From Geobacteraceae bacterium (lineage in GTDB: Bacteria > Desulfobacterota > Desulfuromonadia > Geobacterales > Pseudopelobacteraceae): a stretch of DNA of 56,377 nucleotides. Made by a program: the position numbers and the translations under genes. Numbering within the stretch: position 1 is the first letter of the stretch; each line of letters starts with the position of its first letter. This document shows positions 1 to 9,308 of the stretch, in pieces. The DNA is taken from NCBI GenBank assembly GCA_016720395.1, contig JADKKR010000011.1:1-56377 (forward strand), given 5' to 3'. The notes beneath the pieces are model-generated. The model had not been told where the DNA came from. It worked only from the letters and a program-made list of their open reading frames with translations, and ran no database searches.

Positions 1-985
1 GGTCCGTGGCAGTTCATCTCCGACACCAGGAGACGGTATTCCCGCGCATTGACCAATGGGTCGACGAACGGGATCCGGTCAAGGCTACTAACGCAGCCGC
101 GCTCTACCTGAAGGAACTGTACGGCATGTTCAACGGTGACTGGTATCTTGTCGCCGCCGGGTATAACGCCGGTGAAAACAAGATTCTGCGGGCCATCAGC
201 ATGTACAATACCAGCGACTTCTGGGAGATTTCGCGCGGCTCTCACCTCAAGCGCGAGACCAAGGAGTACGTTCCCAAGCTTCTGGCGGCTGCCATCAAGC
301 CACGGATCCCGCACGCTACGGTTTTTCGGATATCGCCCTATCTTTCCGGCCATTGAACTCCGAGACAGTCAAGATACCGTCGCGCACCGACCTGGAACCC
401 CTGGCAAAGCTCCCTGGCACCACCTACGAGACCATCCAAGAGTTGAATCCTGATCTGCGCCACTGGTGTACGCCACCCCAATTATCCGGACTATGAGCTC
501 AAACTCCCCAAAGGACCAGACAGCAGTTTGAACCCTCGGAACATGCCAAGGTACCGGGAGACAAGCGCTTTACCGAGAAGGTGCTCTACGCGAATTACAA
601 GGCCCGGAAGAAGGATTCTCTCAAAAGCGTCGCCCGCAGGTTCGGCACCTCCACCGAGACCTTGTCGGAACTGAACGGCCTCTCCGGCAAATCCCGTATC
701 GCGGGCAGAACGCTGGTTGTGCCGGTCAAGCAGACCGTTGACTTCAGCCATGAAGGACGTGCTGCACACCCCTCGGCCAAAAAAGGAAGCTTTGCCAAAT
801 ACTACACCGTGAAAAAAGGCGACACACTGGATGCACTTGCCAAGCGCTTCAACGTCTCCACCCGACTGCTCACGAGTTGGAACAACCTGAAGGTCAAGGT
901 TGCCCTCAAACCTGGACGTCGTATCATTATCGCCAAATTTACCGAAAAGAACGGGGCTATGGCTCCCTCCGGGGAAAAAAGCTGA
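1..985 (+). pseudogene. MltD-like lytic transglycosylase with LysM repeats, 5'-truncated and frameshifted
   Basis: The reading resembles the C-terminal part of membrane-bound lytic murein transglycosylase D, which cleaves peptidoglycan glycan strands in the periplasm. Visible parts are the SLT catalytic-domain end (GPWQFISDT, then AGYNAGENKI), a linker, and two LysM-type repeats at about 580-760 and 800-950 (YTVKKGDTLDALAKRF). The homologous reading moves through four frame changes: frame 1 to 3 near 30-45, 3 to 2 near 295-305, 2 to 3 near 475-480, and 3 to 2 near 515-521. From 521 to the stop at 985 it is intact. All breaks lie in the first 520 bases, at the window edge, so sequencing or assembly error is as likely as true decay. 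The 5' part lies outside the window. Family assignment is firm; pseudogene status is uncertain. Confidence 0.75.
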
Positions 986-1029
986 ATCATCCCGTACCCT
1001 CTGCAGCACAATTATGAAAGGAAGTTCCG

Positions 1030-1761
1030 ATGTATAACCTTCTCATCTCCGCAGGGGCGGCAGTTGCCGTACTGCTGATCCTGTTATTCGGCTTCTCGTT
1101 CGTCTGGTGGGGCTCTGCCATGATCGCCCTGCTTGTCTTTATCGGGGTATTTCTTCTGTTTTCACGGATCACCATGAAGAAGGTGACGGCTGCCATGGAA
1201 ACTGCCGGCAAGGATCTGCAGGGACAGCGCTTCGAGAAGGCCGTCCGCGAACTGAAAGACACCCTGAAATACGGCAAATGGCAGATCTATGTCGAGGGGC
1301 AGATCAACGCCCAGATCGGCATGATCTACTACATGAAACGCGATTTTTCCAACGCTTTCCCCTTTCTGGAAAAGGCATTTTTCAAGAACTGGGTCGCCAT
1401 GGGCATGCTGGGCATCTGCTACATGAAGCGCCAGAAGAAGGACAAGATGATTGCAACCTTCGAAAAGGCCTTGCAGTGGACCTCGAAGGAGCCGCTATTC
1501 TGGAACCTTTTCGCGTATTGCCTGGTAGAGTGCGGAGAAACCGGAAAAGCAAAAGAGGCCCTTGAAAAAGGGCTCAAAAAACTGCCGGGTGATATCCATC
1601 TCAAGGAGAACCTTGAGAATCTGCAACAGGGCAGGAAGCTGAAGATGCGTCATTACGGTGATGCATGGTACCAGTTTCACCTGGAAAGCGTAGCTGCCAT
1701 CCAGAAACACCAGATGGCCGCCATGGGCGGACGCATGCAGCGCAGGATGACCGTCCGATAA
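1030..1761 (+). CDS. TPR-repeat inner-membrane protein
   Basis: 243 aa. Two hydrophobic segments (about residues 3-24 and 28-47) anchor the N-terminus. The remaining soluble part looks helical and repeat-rich (for example residues 75-200), with TPR-type spacing in stretches such as LFAYCLVECGETGKAKEAL. A good ribosome-binding site (AAGGAAG) lies just upstream of the ATG. It follows the transglycosylase by 44 nt and could be co-transcribed with it. A rho-independent terminator follows the stop. No enzymatic motif is visible. A role as a scaffold for an envelope complex is only a guess from the TPR fold. Confidence 0.8.
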   Translation: MYNLLISAGAAVAVLLILLFGFSFVWWGSAMIALLVFIGVFLLFSRITMKKVTAAMETAGKDLQGQRFEKAVRELKDTLKYGKWQIYVEGQINAQIGMIYYMKRDFSNAFPFLEKAFFKNWVAMGMLGICYMKRQKKDKMIATFEKALQWTSKEPLFWNLFAYCLVECGETGKAKEALEKGLKKLPGDIHLKENLENLQQGRKLKMRHYGDAWYQFHLESVAAIQKHQMAAMGGRMQRRMTVR

Positions 1762-1782
1762 CAGCCGGCAGCATATTTTAAT

Positions 1783-1812
1783 AAAAAGGCCGTCTTCTGG
1801 ACGGCCTTTTTT
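1783..1812 (+). terminator. Rho-independent terminator, probably bidirectional
   Basis: GGCCGTC and GACGGCC form a stem extended by flanking A and T runs (AAAAA ... TTTTTT). It lies 21 nt after the TPR gene and just beyond the stop of the convergent outer-membrane gene, so it could serve both. Confidence 0.85.
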
Positions 1813-1844
1813 ATGATCTTGGTAGTGATCCGTTTCTTTTGCTG

Positions 1845-2333
1845 TTAGAATTTAATCCTTACCCCGTCGGCCAGAAAATCCAGATCACCACCATTGAACT
1901 GATGACGGTATTCCATATTCAGAAATAACGGAATCGGCAGAGGGCTGAAATTGGCCCCCACAAACGCTACCGGTGAACCGGTAGCAGAGTGTTTGTCATG
2001 GAAGATGAATGCCTGACCGAGGCCTGCATAGGGCTGGATATAGGGGATCGGGGCATGGACCTTGAACAGGGCGGTAACCGGATACGACTCTTCGCGCCTG
2101 AAAGACCCGAGGGTCTTGTGGTCTGCCGCCGAATAGGCAAGTGTGGCGCCGACGGAAACCAGACGGTTGATGTAGAGGTCGCCGAACGCCTCGTAGAACT
2201 CGCTGTTCCTGCTGATCTGACTGTCGCTGTTTATTTCGCCTCCGGCACGGACACCGACAGCGATGGAATCTTCAGCCACCGCAGTTGAGACCAGCGACAG
2301 AAGGGCCAGCAGGGTAATAATCGTCTTTTTCAT
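1845..2333 (-). CDS. Small outer-membrane beta-barrel protein (YfaZ-like)
   Basis: 162 aa from the ATG at 2333, chosen because AAGGAG sits upstream and the reading begins with a clean signal peptide (MKKTIITLLALLSLVSTAVA, then ED). A longer reading from 2393 would place 20 non-signal residues in front. The mature part alternates polar and hydrophobic residues with many glycines and aromatics and ends in a strand finishing in F (residues VRIKF), as outer-membrane barrels do. Precise function is not recognisable. It sits downstream of the MoxR-type ATPase on the same strand with a gap of about 60 nt. Confidence 0.75.
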   Translation of the reverse strand: MKKTIITLLALLSLVSTAVAEDSIAVGVRAGGEINSDSQISRNSEFYEAFGDLYINRLVSVGATLAYSAADHKTLGSFRREESYPVTALFKVHAPIPYIQPYAGLGQAFIFHDKHSATGSPVAFVGANFSPLPIPLFLNMEYRHQFNGGDLDFLADGVRIKF

Positions 2334-2389
2334 GGGTTTCTCCTTGTCTCTGTTTGAAGTGGTGCTGCATGCTGCATTTCCCCGGTCTA

Positions 2390-3456
2390 TCAATGACCGA
2401 CCGCATCGGCACTGATAGACCGGATAGCGTCAAAAATCACGGCATCATATTTATCCTGGCTGATAGCCAGTGCCACCGTCGGGATCTTGAGCAGTGACTT
2501 GATGAAAGCGAACCGCAGGTCGCGGGGAAGCACGGCGATATAGGCCACCAGATTCTGCTCCTGCAGCCCAGCAATGTCTGGAGTAAGCTGCAGCCTGGCA
2601 GTCAGGTCGTTGATGGTGGCAGCCTGTTGGTCATCACGCTGTGCTGCCGCCTTGCCGGCAACCTCCTCCCATGTATCGAGCACTTCGGCTGCCGTCAATG
2701 GACGATGGCGATGATCGGTCAGCCAGCGCAGAAACATGATTGCCGCCTCACGGCCGACGACTCCGGAGTAGACCTCCATCTCCAGGTCACCCGGGAACCG
2801 GCTGTTTTTCCTCAGGAGACTGACCATCTCCCAGGCCCGTTCAGTAGGTTCCACCTGCAGATCCATGGGCGCACCCTGACGGGCCAGCATACCGGTGTTG
2901 CTGCCAGAAACTGCCGGACACCTTCATCCAGGCTGCGCTCTGCAGCATAACGGGACCAGCAGTTGAAATCGCTTTCCACATACAGCATAACCATGCGGTC
3001 GATCAATGCCCGGTCGAGGGTCGCAACCTGGTAGCTGCCATCCGGGGGGTTTATCGTTACCACGACCTTGTGCTGCGGTGCAAGACAATGGGTATGCAAA
3101 GCCCGCGGTTCGCCTTCGACAGGCGGCTCGACAAACTGGAAAATGGCCTGCAGGGTGTCTTCCTGCTGGGCCCGGTTAAGCTCATCACAATGAACAACCG
3201 TAGGAGGATCATTATCACCGGGCCACCAGGAGGGACGGGACCAATGCATGACCTCTCCCTCACGGAAAGGAATCCCCACCAGATCGCCGACCTCCATCTG
3301 ACCCAGCCGCAATGAAACGTAACGCCAGCCTGCTTCACGACAGACCTGGATAATGCCGGCCGTTTTTCCAACCCCGCGGTGTCCGACAACACAGGGCGTA
3401 AGATCGGTACCGGCCAGCATCTCCCGCAGGACAAGTTTCATCTGCTCGACATTCAC
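2390..3456 (-). pseudogene. MoxR-type AAA+ ATPase with one frameshift
   Basis: The N-terminal two thirds carry Walker A (GHRGVGKT), Walker B (VVHCDEL) and sensor-type residues (TINPPDGSY) of an AAA+ ATPase of the MoxR type, a family of chaperone-like ATPases. Near 2895-2900 the reading shifts frame: QFLAATP should continue as GMLARQGAPMDLQVEPTERAW, which is found in the other frame and runs to the stop at 2390. One missing base in the GCAGCAACACC stretch explains it. The start is the GTG at 3456, because GGAGG sits 8 nt upstream; longer ATG readings lack a site. Either a recent inactivating mutation or a sequencing error. Otherwise the protein is complete (about 355 aa if repaired). Confidence 0.75.
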
Positions 3457-3552
3457 AGGGTTATTCCTCCGGCAGTAATGGTACGATAATAACCACAATT
3501 GACACGCAATTCAAGACTGATGTTGTCTTTTTAAGTTTCTGTCTGAATCGGC

Positions 3553-3581
3553 TTATCATGAGCGCTAAAGTATGCTATATA
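3553..3581 (+). promoter_or_regulatory. Possible sigma70 promoter for glmS
   Basis: TTATCA, a 17-nt spacer, then TATATA, about 75 nt upstream of the glmS start. The -35 is a 4/6 match. Another box, TTGACA at 3499, has no convincing -10. Confidence 0.35.
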
Positions 3582-3656
3582 AAATGCCTTACGGCGAAAG
3601 CCGCGAAATTGTAGCGTAGCAGATCGTCCACAACAAACAATCCGGAGGAAGGCTGC

Positions 3657-5486
3657 ATGTGTGGAATCGTAGGATACATCGGTGGTCAGCAAGCCACACC
3701 CATCATCCTTGATGGACTCAGAAAACTGGAGTACCGGGGATACGACTCGGCGGGCATCGCCACCCTGAACGGTGGAGAATCCGGCATTCGGCGTAGCGAA
3801 GGTAAACTGGTCAACCTGGACAACCTGTTGCGGGACCATCCGCTGGCAGGCTCCATCGGTATCGGCCATACCCGCTGGGCAACACATGGCAGGCCATCAG
3901 AGATCAATGCCCATCCGCATAAAGCCGGGCCGGTCATCCTGGTGCATAACGGCATCATCGAGAACTACCTGCAATTGAAGGAACAGCTCAAACAGGCCGG
4001 CCATACATTCAAAAGTGAAACCGATACCGAGGTCATCGCCCATCTGGTGGAAGAAAAACTAACGTCGGAAGTCGACTTTGAAAAAGCTGTCCGACTGGCA
4101 CTTTCCGAGTTGCGTGGTGCCTATGCGGTCTGCATCCTCAACGAACAGGAACCGGGAACCCTGATTGCAGCCAAACTCGGTTCACCCATGGTGGTCGGCC
4201 TGGGACAGGGAGAATTCCTTGTGGCCTCAGATATCCCTGCCATCCTGGCCCATACCCGCGAGATGGTCTTCATGGAGGACGGCGAAATGGTCGTCTTCCG
4301 CAACGGAGAGGCGGCGTTCTCAACCATCGCCGGAGAGCGGCTGGACAAAAAACCGCGTCATATCGACTGGTCGCCGCTGATGGCAGAAAAAGGGGGCTTC
4401 AAGCATTTCATGCTCAAGGAGATCCATGAGCAGCCCCGGGCCGTACGCGACACCATCGCCGGACGCCTGCTGGAAGAGGAAGGTGATGTCTATCTGGAGG
4501 ACCTCGCCTTCAGCGACCGTCAACTGGCCGCCGTAAAGCGGGTGGTCATCGTCGCCTGCGGCACATCCTGGCACGCGGCCCTGGTTGGAAAATTCTATCT
4601 CGAGGGCTACTGCCGGATCCCGGTAGAGGTGGATATCGCTTCCGAGTTCCGCTACCGCAACCCGGTCATCGACGAGCAGACCCTGGTGATGGTCATCTCC
4701 CAATCAGGCGAGACCGCAGATACCCTGGCCGCCCTGCGTGAGGCCAAGTCGCGGGGCGCCGTGGTCATGGCCGTCTGCAACGTCGTTGACTCATCCATCG
4801 CCCGCGAGGCCGGCAGCGTGATCTACACCCATGCAGGGCCGGAGATCGGCGTCGCATCAACCAAGGCCTTTGTCACCCAGTTGACCGCCCTCTACCTGTT
4901 CACCATCCGCATGGGGCGGGCAACCTGCTCCATTGATTCGCACACCGGCCATCGCATGATTGCAGCCCTCAAACAGGTCCCTCCCCTGCTGGAAGAGGTG
5001 CTCAAGCTGAATGCCGTTACGGAGCGGATTGCCAAAAAATACATGAATGCCCGCGACTTCCTCTATCTCGGCCGTGGCAGGAACTTCCCGATTGCGCTGG
5101 AGGGAGCCCTCAAACTGAAGGAGATCTCCTACATCCACGCCGAGGGATACCCGGCCGGCGAGATGAAACACGGCCCGATCGCGCTGATCGACGAGGATGT
5201 GCCGGTGGTCATGCTGGTGCCGAAAAACAGCTCCTACGAGAAGACCCTCTCCAACATGGAAGAGGTCATCGCCCGCGGCGGCAGGGTGATCGCACTCTGC
5301 AGCAAAGGGGACGCGGAGATCGGCAAACAGGCGGAAGACATCATCCAGATTCCCTCACTGGATGAGGATCTCGATCCGCTGCTGCTCTCAGTGCCACTGC
5401 AATTGCTGGCCTATCACATCTCTGTGCTGAAAGGCACCGATGTGGACCAGCCAAGAAATTTAGCAAAATCGGTTACGGTGGAGTAA
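3657..5486 (+). CDS. glmS: Glutamine--fructose-6-phosphate aminotransferase (isomerizing)
   Basis: 609 aa, the usual GlmS length. It makes glucosamine-6-phosphate from fructose-6-phosphate and glutamine, the first step to UDP-GlcNAc for peptidoglycan and LPS, in the cytoplasm. The class II glutamine amidotransferase domain starts directly with the nucleophile (MCGIVGYIGG) and covers about residues 2-220. Two SIS sugar-isomerase domains follow (VACGTSWHAA near 300; SQSGETADT near 347). The C-terminus ends in the typical AKSVTVE. GGAGGAAG precedes the ATG. No glmS ribozyme is apparent upstream. The later pathway enzyme glmU is in this window at 20.8-22.2 kb, not adjacent. Confidence 0.97.
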   Translation: MCGIVGYIGGQQATPIILDGLRKLEYRGYDSAGIATLNGGESGIRRSEGKLVNLDNLLRDHPLAGSIGIGHTRWATHGRPSEINAHPHKAGPVILVHNGIIENYLQLKEQLKQAGHTFKSETDTEVIAHLVEEKLTSEVDFEKAVRLALSELRGAYAVCILNEQEPGTLIAAKLGSPMVVGLGQGEFLVASDIPAILAHTREMVFMEDGEMVVFRNGEAAFSTIAGERLDKKPRHIDWSPLMAEKGGFKHFMLKEIHEQPRAVRDTIAGRLLEEEGDVYLEDLAFSDRQLAAVKRVVIVACGTSWHAALVGKFYLEGYCRIPVEVDIASEFRYRNPVIDEQTLVMVISQSGETADTLAALREAKSRGAVVMAVCNVVDSSIAREAGSVIYTHAGPEIGVASTKAFVTQLTALYLFTIRMGRATCSIDSHTGHRMIAALKQVPPLLEEVLKLNAVTERIAKKYMNARDFLYLGRGRNFPIALEGALKLKEISYIHAEGYPAGEMKHGPIALIDEDVPVVMLVPKNSSYEKTLSNMEEVIARGGRVIALCSKGDAEIGKQAEDIIQIPSLDEDLDPLLLSVPLQLLAYHISVLKGTDVDQPRNLAKSVTVE

Positions 5487-5500
5487 TCTCCCTTTCAACC

Positions 5501-5989
5501 TCATATAAACCGCTTGATCAGGAACAACCCTATCATGGCAAAGCCTAACGCCAGTTTGCCGGCAACGCCGAGGGCCATCCCTACCACTGTGCCAAAACCG
5601 GCCCGACTGGCCTGATCCAGGCTGCGCTGCAGCGATAATTCGCCCAGTACCGCACCGATAAACGGGCCGAGCAGTATGCCTGGAATGCCCATGAAAAGCC
5701 CGGCAAACCCGCCAAGTGCAGCACCGATCATAGCACGTTTCGATCCGCCGTACTTTTTTACTCCCAGAATGGAAGCTGCAAACTCAACCAGATAGGTCAG
5801 TGCCGCCATAGTTGCCAACAGCAGCAGAGTCCAGACTCCGATGTAGCTGAAATCCTCGGCCCATGCGCCAAAAAGCAACCCCAAGAACAGAAGCGGTGCC
5901 CCCGGTACAATCGGCAGCAGCAGTCCGGATAAACCGGCAACAGTCAGGATTGCTCCCAGGATCCAGAGTATCAAAGATTGATCATACAT
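5501..5989 (-). CDS. DUF456-family membrane protein
   Basis: 162 aa, almost entirely hydrophobic, with five or so membrane segments. Glycine-rich turns (LLPIVPGAPLLFLGLLFG near the N-terminus; GALGGFAGLFMGIPGILLGPFIGA in two stretches around 90-115) are typical of DUF456. Function is unknown. It is the last gene of the minus-strand unit that begins with htpX, 67 nt after the TerC-family gene. It ends 14 nt from the convergent glmS with no terminator between. Confidence 0.8.
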   Translation of the reverse strand: MYDQSLILWILGAILTVAGLSGLLLPIVPGAPLLFLGLLFGAWAEDFSYIGVWTLLLLATMAALTYLVEFAASILGVKKYGGSKRAMIGAALGGFAGLFMGIPGILLGPFIGAVLGELSLQRSLDQASRAGFGTVVGMALGVAGKLALGFAMIGLFLIKRFI

Positions 5990-6056
5990 ATGTAGAGAAG
6001 TGATTCAACTCATTCATGACGAAACTCCTTTGAGTCCTTTATTATCATATCTGAAA

Positions 6057-6986
6057 TTACAGGGGCACAGTACTGCGTTTCTTTCCGACAACGATTGAGG
6101 TGATTATGGATATTGCCAGCACACCAAAGATAACCCCGAGTGAGAAATGCACCGGTATCTCGAACCGGGTATCAACCAGGAGCATCTTTACCCCGACGAA
6201 TGCCAGGACAAACGATATCCCCAGTTTCAGATAGACGAACATCCCCATGACATTGGAGAGAAGGAAGTAGAGCGCCCTGAGCCCCATAATGGCAAAGACA
6301 TTTGAGGTATAGACGATAAACGGATCTCTGGTGACGGCAAACACGGCCGGTATTGAATCCAGGGCAAAGATCACGTCGCTCGACTCGACCATCACCAGAG
6401 CCAGAAAGAGTGGCGTCGCAGCACGAACGCCTCTCTTGGAGACAAACAACCGGTCTCCTTGAGTCCGTTTCGTGATGGGGACGAACCGTCTGACCAACCT
6501 GACCAGCGGGTTTTTCTCCGGTTCGATTTTCTCATCTCCGCCGAGCGCCATCTTGATGCCGGTCACGATCAGGATCGCACCGAAGACGTAGATCATCCAG
6601 TGGAATGCCTCCAGCAGTTCGATCCCCAGCCAGATGAAGAGCGCCCTCATCACCAGTGCACCGATGATGCCCCACTTCAGGATCTTCGGCTGGTAGAGCC
6701 GTGGCACATGGAAGTACGAAAAGATCATGATGAAGACAAACAGGTTGTCCACCGAGAGCGACTTTTCGATAACGTATCCGGTGAAGAACTCCAGCGCCTT
6801 GGCCGGCCCCAGATACAGGTAGATACCGGCATTGAAGATCAGCGCCAGAGAGATCCAGATCACGGTCCAGGTAAGCGCCTCCCGGAAGGAGATTTCATGA
6901 CTCTTTCGGTTCAGGCCGAGATCGATAGCCAGCATGATGGCTACCAGCAGGCCGAAAACACTCCACATAATCAATTGCTCTGACAT
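6057..6986 (-). CDS. TerC-family integral membrane protein (Alx/YkoY-like, possible Mn2+ exporter)
   Basis: 309 aa with eight or nine hydrophobic segments. TerC hallmarks are present: SLSVDNLFVFIMIFSYF near residue 75 and VESSDVIFALDSIPAVFAV near residue 200, both with conserved acidic residues inside membrane segments. Family members such as E. coli Alx and B. subtilis YkoY are linked to manganese export and are often controlled by yybP-ykoY riboswitches. The same riboswitch class heads this gene unit (9296-9402). The start overlaps the stop of the upstream PGPGW gene (ATGA), so translation is probably coupled. Substrate is an inference from family and regulation. Confidence 0.9.
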   Translation of the reverse strand: MSEQLIMWSVFGLLVAIMLAIDLGLNRKSHEISFREALTWTVIWISLALIFNAGIYLYLGPAKALEFFTGYVIEKSLSVDNLFVFIMIFSYFHVPRLYQPKILKWGIIGALVMRALFIWLGIELLEAFHWMIYVFGAILIVTGIKMALGGDEKIEPEKNPLVRLVRRFVPITKRTQGDRLFVSKRGVRAATPLFLALVMVESSDVIFALDSIPAVFAVTRDPFIVYTSNVFAIMGLRALYFLLSNVMGMFVYLKLGISFVLAFVGVKMLLVDTRFEIPVHFSLGVIFGVLAISIITSIVVGKKRSTVPL

Positions 6987-7210
6987 CAGTTCCCTTTTCT
7001 CATGCGGTTAAAACGAGCTTTTACGGCCATCAGGAGTTTTTTCGCCCAGATGAACTCAGTGGCAAGCAGTGCCAGCCCGACCGGTATCACTAGGATAGCC
7101 GGCCCGGGCAGCACGATCATTGCTATTCCTATCGCCAGAATTGTAAAGCCGATAACAATCACGACCAGACGTTTGGCCTGTTTTAACGTATGGATGATGA
7201 TATGCTTCAT
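6986..7210 (-). CDS. PGPGW-type small membrane protein
   Basis: 74 aa with one long hydrophobic hairpin. The central IVLPGPAILVIPVGLALLA resembles the PGPGW (Pfam) family of small membrane proteins of unknown function. A positively charged C-terminus follows (KARFNRMRKGN). It overlaps the terC-family start by one base pair step (ATGA) and follows the zinc-ribbon gene by 15 nt. Confidence 0.7.
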   Translation of the reverse strand: MKHIIIHTLKQAKRLVVIVIGFTILAIGIAMIVLPGPAILVIPVGLALLATEFIWAKKLLMAVKARFNRMRKGN

Positions 7211-7225
7211 AATTCAGCCAGCCGG

Positions 7226-7525
7226 TTAATCAAACAGCTCCTCAAGAAACGACTTCTTCCGGTAGGGCTTGCTACCATGCCCCTGGTGATAATCCGGAGC
7301 ATGCTTTTTGTCATAGTGCGGCTGCTGTTGAGGATAGCCGGGCTGATTCGAATACTGCTGAGGGGGAGGCGAACTGACTGTCTCCCGGGAGGACGAACGC
7401 TCGATAATCTTGTCGAGTTCTCCCCGGTCAAGCCAGACACCGCGGCATTCGGGGCAGTAATCGATTTCAACTCCTTGACGATCGGACATAACCAGGTTGA
7501 CGGATGGGCATACGGGACATTTCAT
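7226..7525 (-). CDS. TFIIB-type zinc-ribbon protein
   Basis: 99 aa. Two CxxC knuckles (CPVC near residues 3-6, CPEC near 24-27) followed by GVWLDRGELDKII match the zf-TFIIB small zinc-ribbon family. A low-complexity linker rich in S, P, Q, Y and H (about 50-85) leads to a basic tail ending KSFLEELFD. These proteins are small and cytoplasmic with no assigned function. It is the third gene of the riboswitch-headed unit. Confidence 0.8.
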   Translation of the reverse strand: MKCPVCPSVNLVMSDRQGVEIDYCPECRGVWLDRGELDKIIERSSSRETVSSPPPQQYSNQPGYPQQQPHYDKKHAPDYHQGHGSKPYRKKSFLEELFD

Positions 7526-7606
7526 GATGCTGTTCCTCCTTGTTTATATGGTGTTGAGTAACGCTCTGTATCTCTGAAGTTTTTTTCCGGCAGTGCATTG
7601 CCGGGC

Positions 7607-8314
7607 TCAATCATCATCTGGGCCTGTTTCTGATTCCTTTTCTGAAGGCAATTGAAGAGTGATGCCAGTCAGCGGCAGTTCGATTTTTCGCCCTTGATAG
7701 TCATATGTGCCGACAATGGCATACCCCCAAACCCCGGTGACTACGAGCAGGGTAAGAGCAGCCAGCAGGTGGGATGAACCGATCTGGTCGTCAGCTTCAG
7801 CTGTCTTCCTGCCATGTACCATACTGAGAATCACGTTCTCCCTGTGCATAAACATGTGGACCGCAACTCCCAGCAGATGGGCGGCTATCAGGCAGAGCAA
7901 CAGTCCCGAGACGGTTTCGTGAACCTCCTCAAACAGCTTGCTGCCCGGAATCAGGATGCCGCTGGCAATAGCACCGATCAGTATCACGATCATGGCTATC
8001 ATGGCGTAACCTGCCGCAGGATTGTGGCCGACATGGTGTGAAGTCTTGCCGGCGAGAGTCTCGCGCAGATATGCTGCCACCTCACCGGGACGATACATAA
8101 ATGAGCTGAACCGCGCATGTTTCGTGCCCACAAACCCCCAAAGGATCCGAAAGACAAGCAGCGGCAGCAGTAAAAACCCCAGCAGCATGTGAGCATCGAA
8201 CGCTTTGCTGTGTTCGGGGGCGGCATAGGCAAGCCCGAATGCTGCCAGGCATCCGGCGGCCAGCAGCCAGTGATACAAGCGGGTGGGAATATCCCAGACC
8301 AGAACCGGTTTCAT
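7607..8314 (-). CDS. Cytochrome b561 / Ni,Fe-hydrogenase b-type membrane cytochrome
   Basis: 235 aa. It starts VWDIPTRLYHWLLAAGC, the usual opening of the cytochrome b561 (bacterial/Ni-hydrogenase) domain, with a haem-ligand-type His at about 15. Four membrane helices are visible, with further His residues (DAHMLLG; LFEEVHETVSG; AAHLLGVAVHMF). A C-terminal hydrophobic segment and an acidic tail (SEKESETGPDDD) follow. It probably passes electrons between quinone and a periplasmic partner, but no cytochrome c or hydrogenase gene is adjacent. A small perfect hairpin (CCGGCA/TGCCGG at 7586-7603) lies just after the stop; it lacks a T run on this strand. Confidence 0.8.
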   Translation of the reverse strand: MKPVLVWDIPTRLYHWLLAAGCLAAFGLAYAAPEHSKAFDAHMLLGFLLLPLLVFRILWGFVGTKHARFSSFMYRPGEVAAYLRETLAGKTSHHVGHNPAAGYAMIAMIVILIGAIASGILIPGSKLFEEVHETVSGLLLCLIAAHLLGVAVHMFMHRENVILSMVHGRKTAEADDQIGSSHLLAALTLLVVTGVWGYAIVGTYDYQGRKIELPLTGITLQLPSEKESETGPDDD

Positions 8315-8366
8315 GTCAATCCTTTCCTGTTTTCGTATTTACGATCGATAATTTTGTTTCAGTCCC

Positions 8367-9224
8367 TTACGCGTGCCTCACCATACCTTCGAGCCGGGCG
8401 ATACGTTCCTCCATGGGGGGGTGGGTAGAAAAGAGCGACATCATGCCGCCGCCAGTCAGAGGGTTGACGATAAACATATGCGCCGTAGCGGGACGAGCAT
8501 CCTGCATCGGTATGACTTGGGAAGCGTTCTGCAGTTTGCGCAGAGCGCCGGCCAGGGCCAGCGGTCGGCCGCAGATTCCGGCCCCGGATTCATCCGCCAG
8601 ATATTCGCGGGAGCGCGACACGGCCATCTGAATCAGCATTGCGGCAATTGGAGCGATAATCGCCATTGCCAGTGAACCGATCAGGCTGCTTCCACCTTCT
8701 TCATCATCTCCACGCCCGGCCCCGAACATCGCGCCCCATTGCAGCATGTTGCCGATCATTGATATTGCTCCGGCAAAGGTAGCGGCGATGGTGGAGATCA
8801 GAATGTCACGGTTTTTAACATGAGCCAGTTCATGGGCCATGACCCCTTCCAGCTCTTCAGTGGAAAGTATCCGTAGAATTCCTTCCGTAGCGGCAACAGC
8901 GGCATGCCCGGGATTACGGCCGGTGGCAAAGGCATTGGGAGACTCATCGGGAATGATGTAAACTCTGGGCATAGGAAGACCGGCACGAGTGGCCAGACGC
9001 TCAATCATGCCGTAGAAGGAGGGGTGAACCTCGCGGGTAATCTCCTGGGCATTGTACATTTTGAGGACAATTTTGTCGGAAAACCAGTAGGAACCGAAGT
9101 TCATAACGGCAGCCATCAGGAAGGCAAAGATCATGCCCCCCTTACCGCCGACAGCGCCACCCATGGCAACCAGTAAAATGGTAAGCAGGGAAAGGAGAAA
9201 GGTGGTTTTGAGAATGTTGTTCAT
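8367..9224 (-). CDS. htpX: HtpX-like membrane zinc metalloprotease (M48)
   Basis: 285 aa. The M48 zinc site HELAH is at residues 131-135, with the third ligand probably in SREYLADESGAG near 206. Two N-terminal membrane helices and two in the middle are as in HtpX, which degrades damaged inner-membrane proteins. GGAGGT precedes the ATG at 9224. It is the first gene after the riboswitch and terminator, so its expression should depend directly on that switch. The family call is very secure. Whether HtpX here has a role in manganese stress is an inference from position. Confidence 0.92.
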   Translation of the reverse strand: MNNILKTTFLLSLLTILLVAMGGAVGGKGGMIFAFLMAAVMNFGSYWFSDKIVLKMYNAQEITREVHPSFYGMIERLATRAGLPMPRVYIIPDESPNAFATGRNPGHAAVAATEGILRILSTEELEGVMAHELAHVKNRDILISTIAATFAGAISMIGNMLQWGAMFGAGRGDDEEGGSSLIGSLAMAIIAPIAAMLIQMAVSRSREYLADESGAGICGRPLALAGALRKLQNASQVIPMQDARPATAHMFIVNPLTGGGMMSLFSTHPPMEERIARLEGMVRHA

Positions 9225-9262
9225 TTTTATTACCTCCGACGATCTGATTGTCGCCGGGGGAA

Positions 9263-9308
9263 ATAAAAAAGACCTTTACCCCCGGCATGGTGCCTGGATA
9301 AAGGTCTT
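9263..9308 (-). terminator. Riboswitch-controlled rho-independent terminator before htpX
   Basis: On the minus strand AAGACCTTTA pairs with TAAAGGTCTT, followed by a T-rich tail (TTTTTTATTT). The 5' arm is the same CCTTTA that closes helix P1 of the riboswitch. P1 and this terminator cannot form together, so metal binding should permit read-through. Confidence 0.85.

Noticed and set aside
3499..3656. Possible glmS ribozyme or riboswitch upstream of glmS
   Set aside because: The leader is short and AT-rich with no ribozyme core; only a promoter-like pair is visible.
7586..7603. Hairpin after the cytochrome b gene as terminator
   Set aside because: On the minus strand it is followed by A residues, not T, so it should not terminate the htpX-terC unit.
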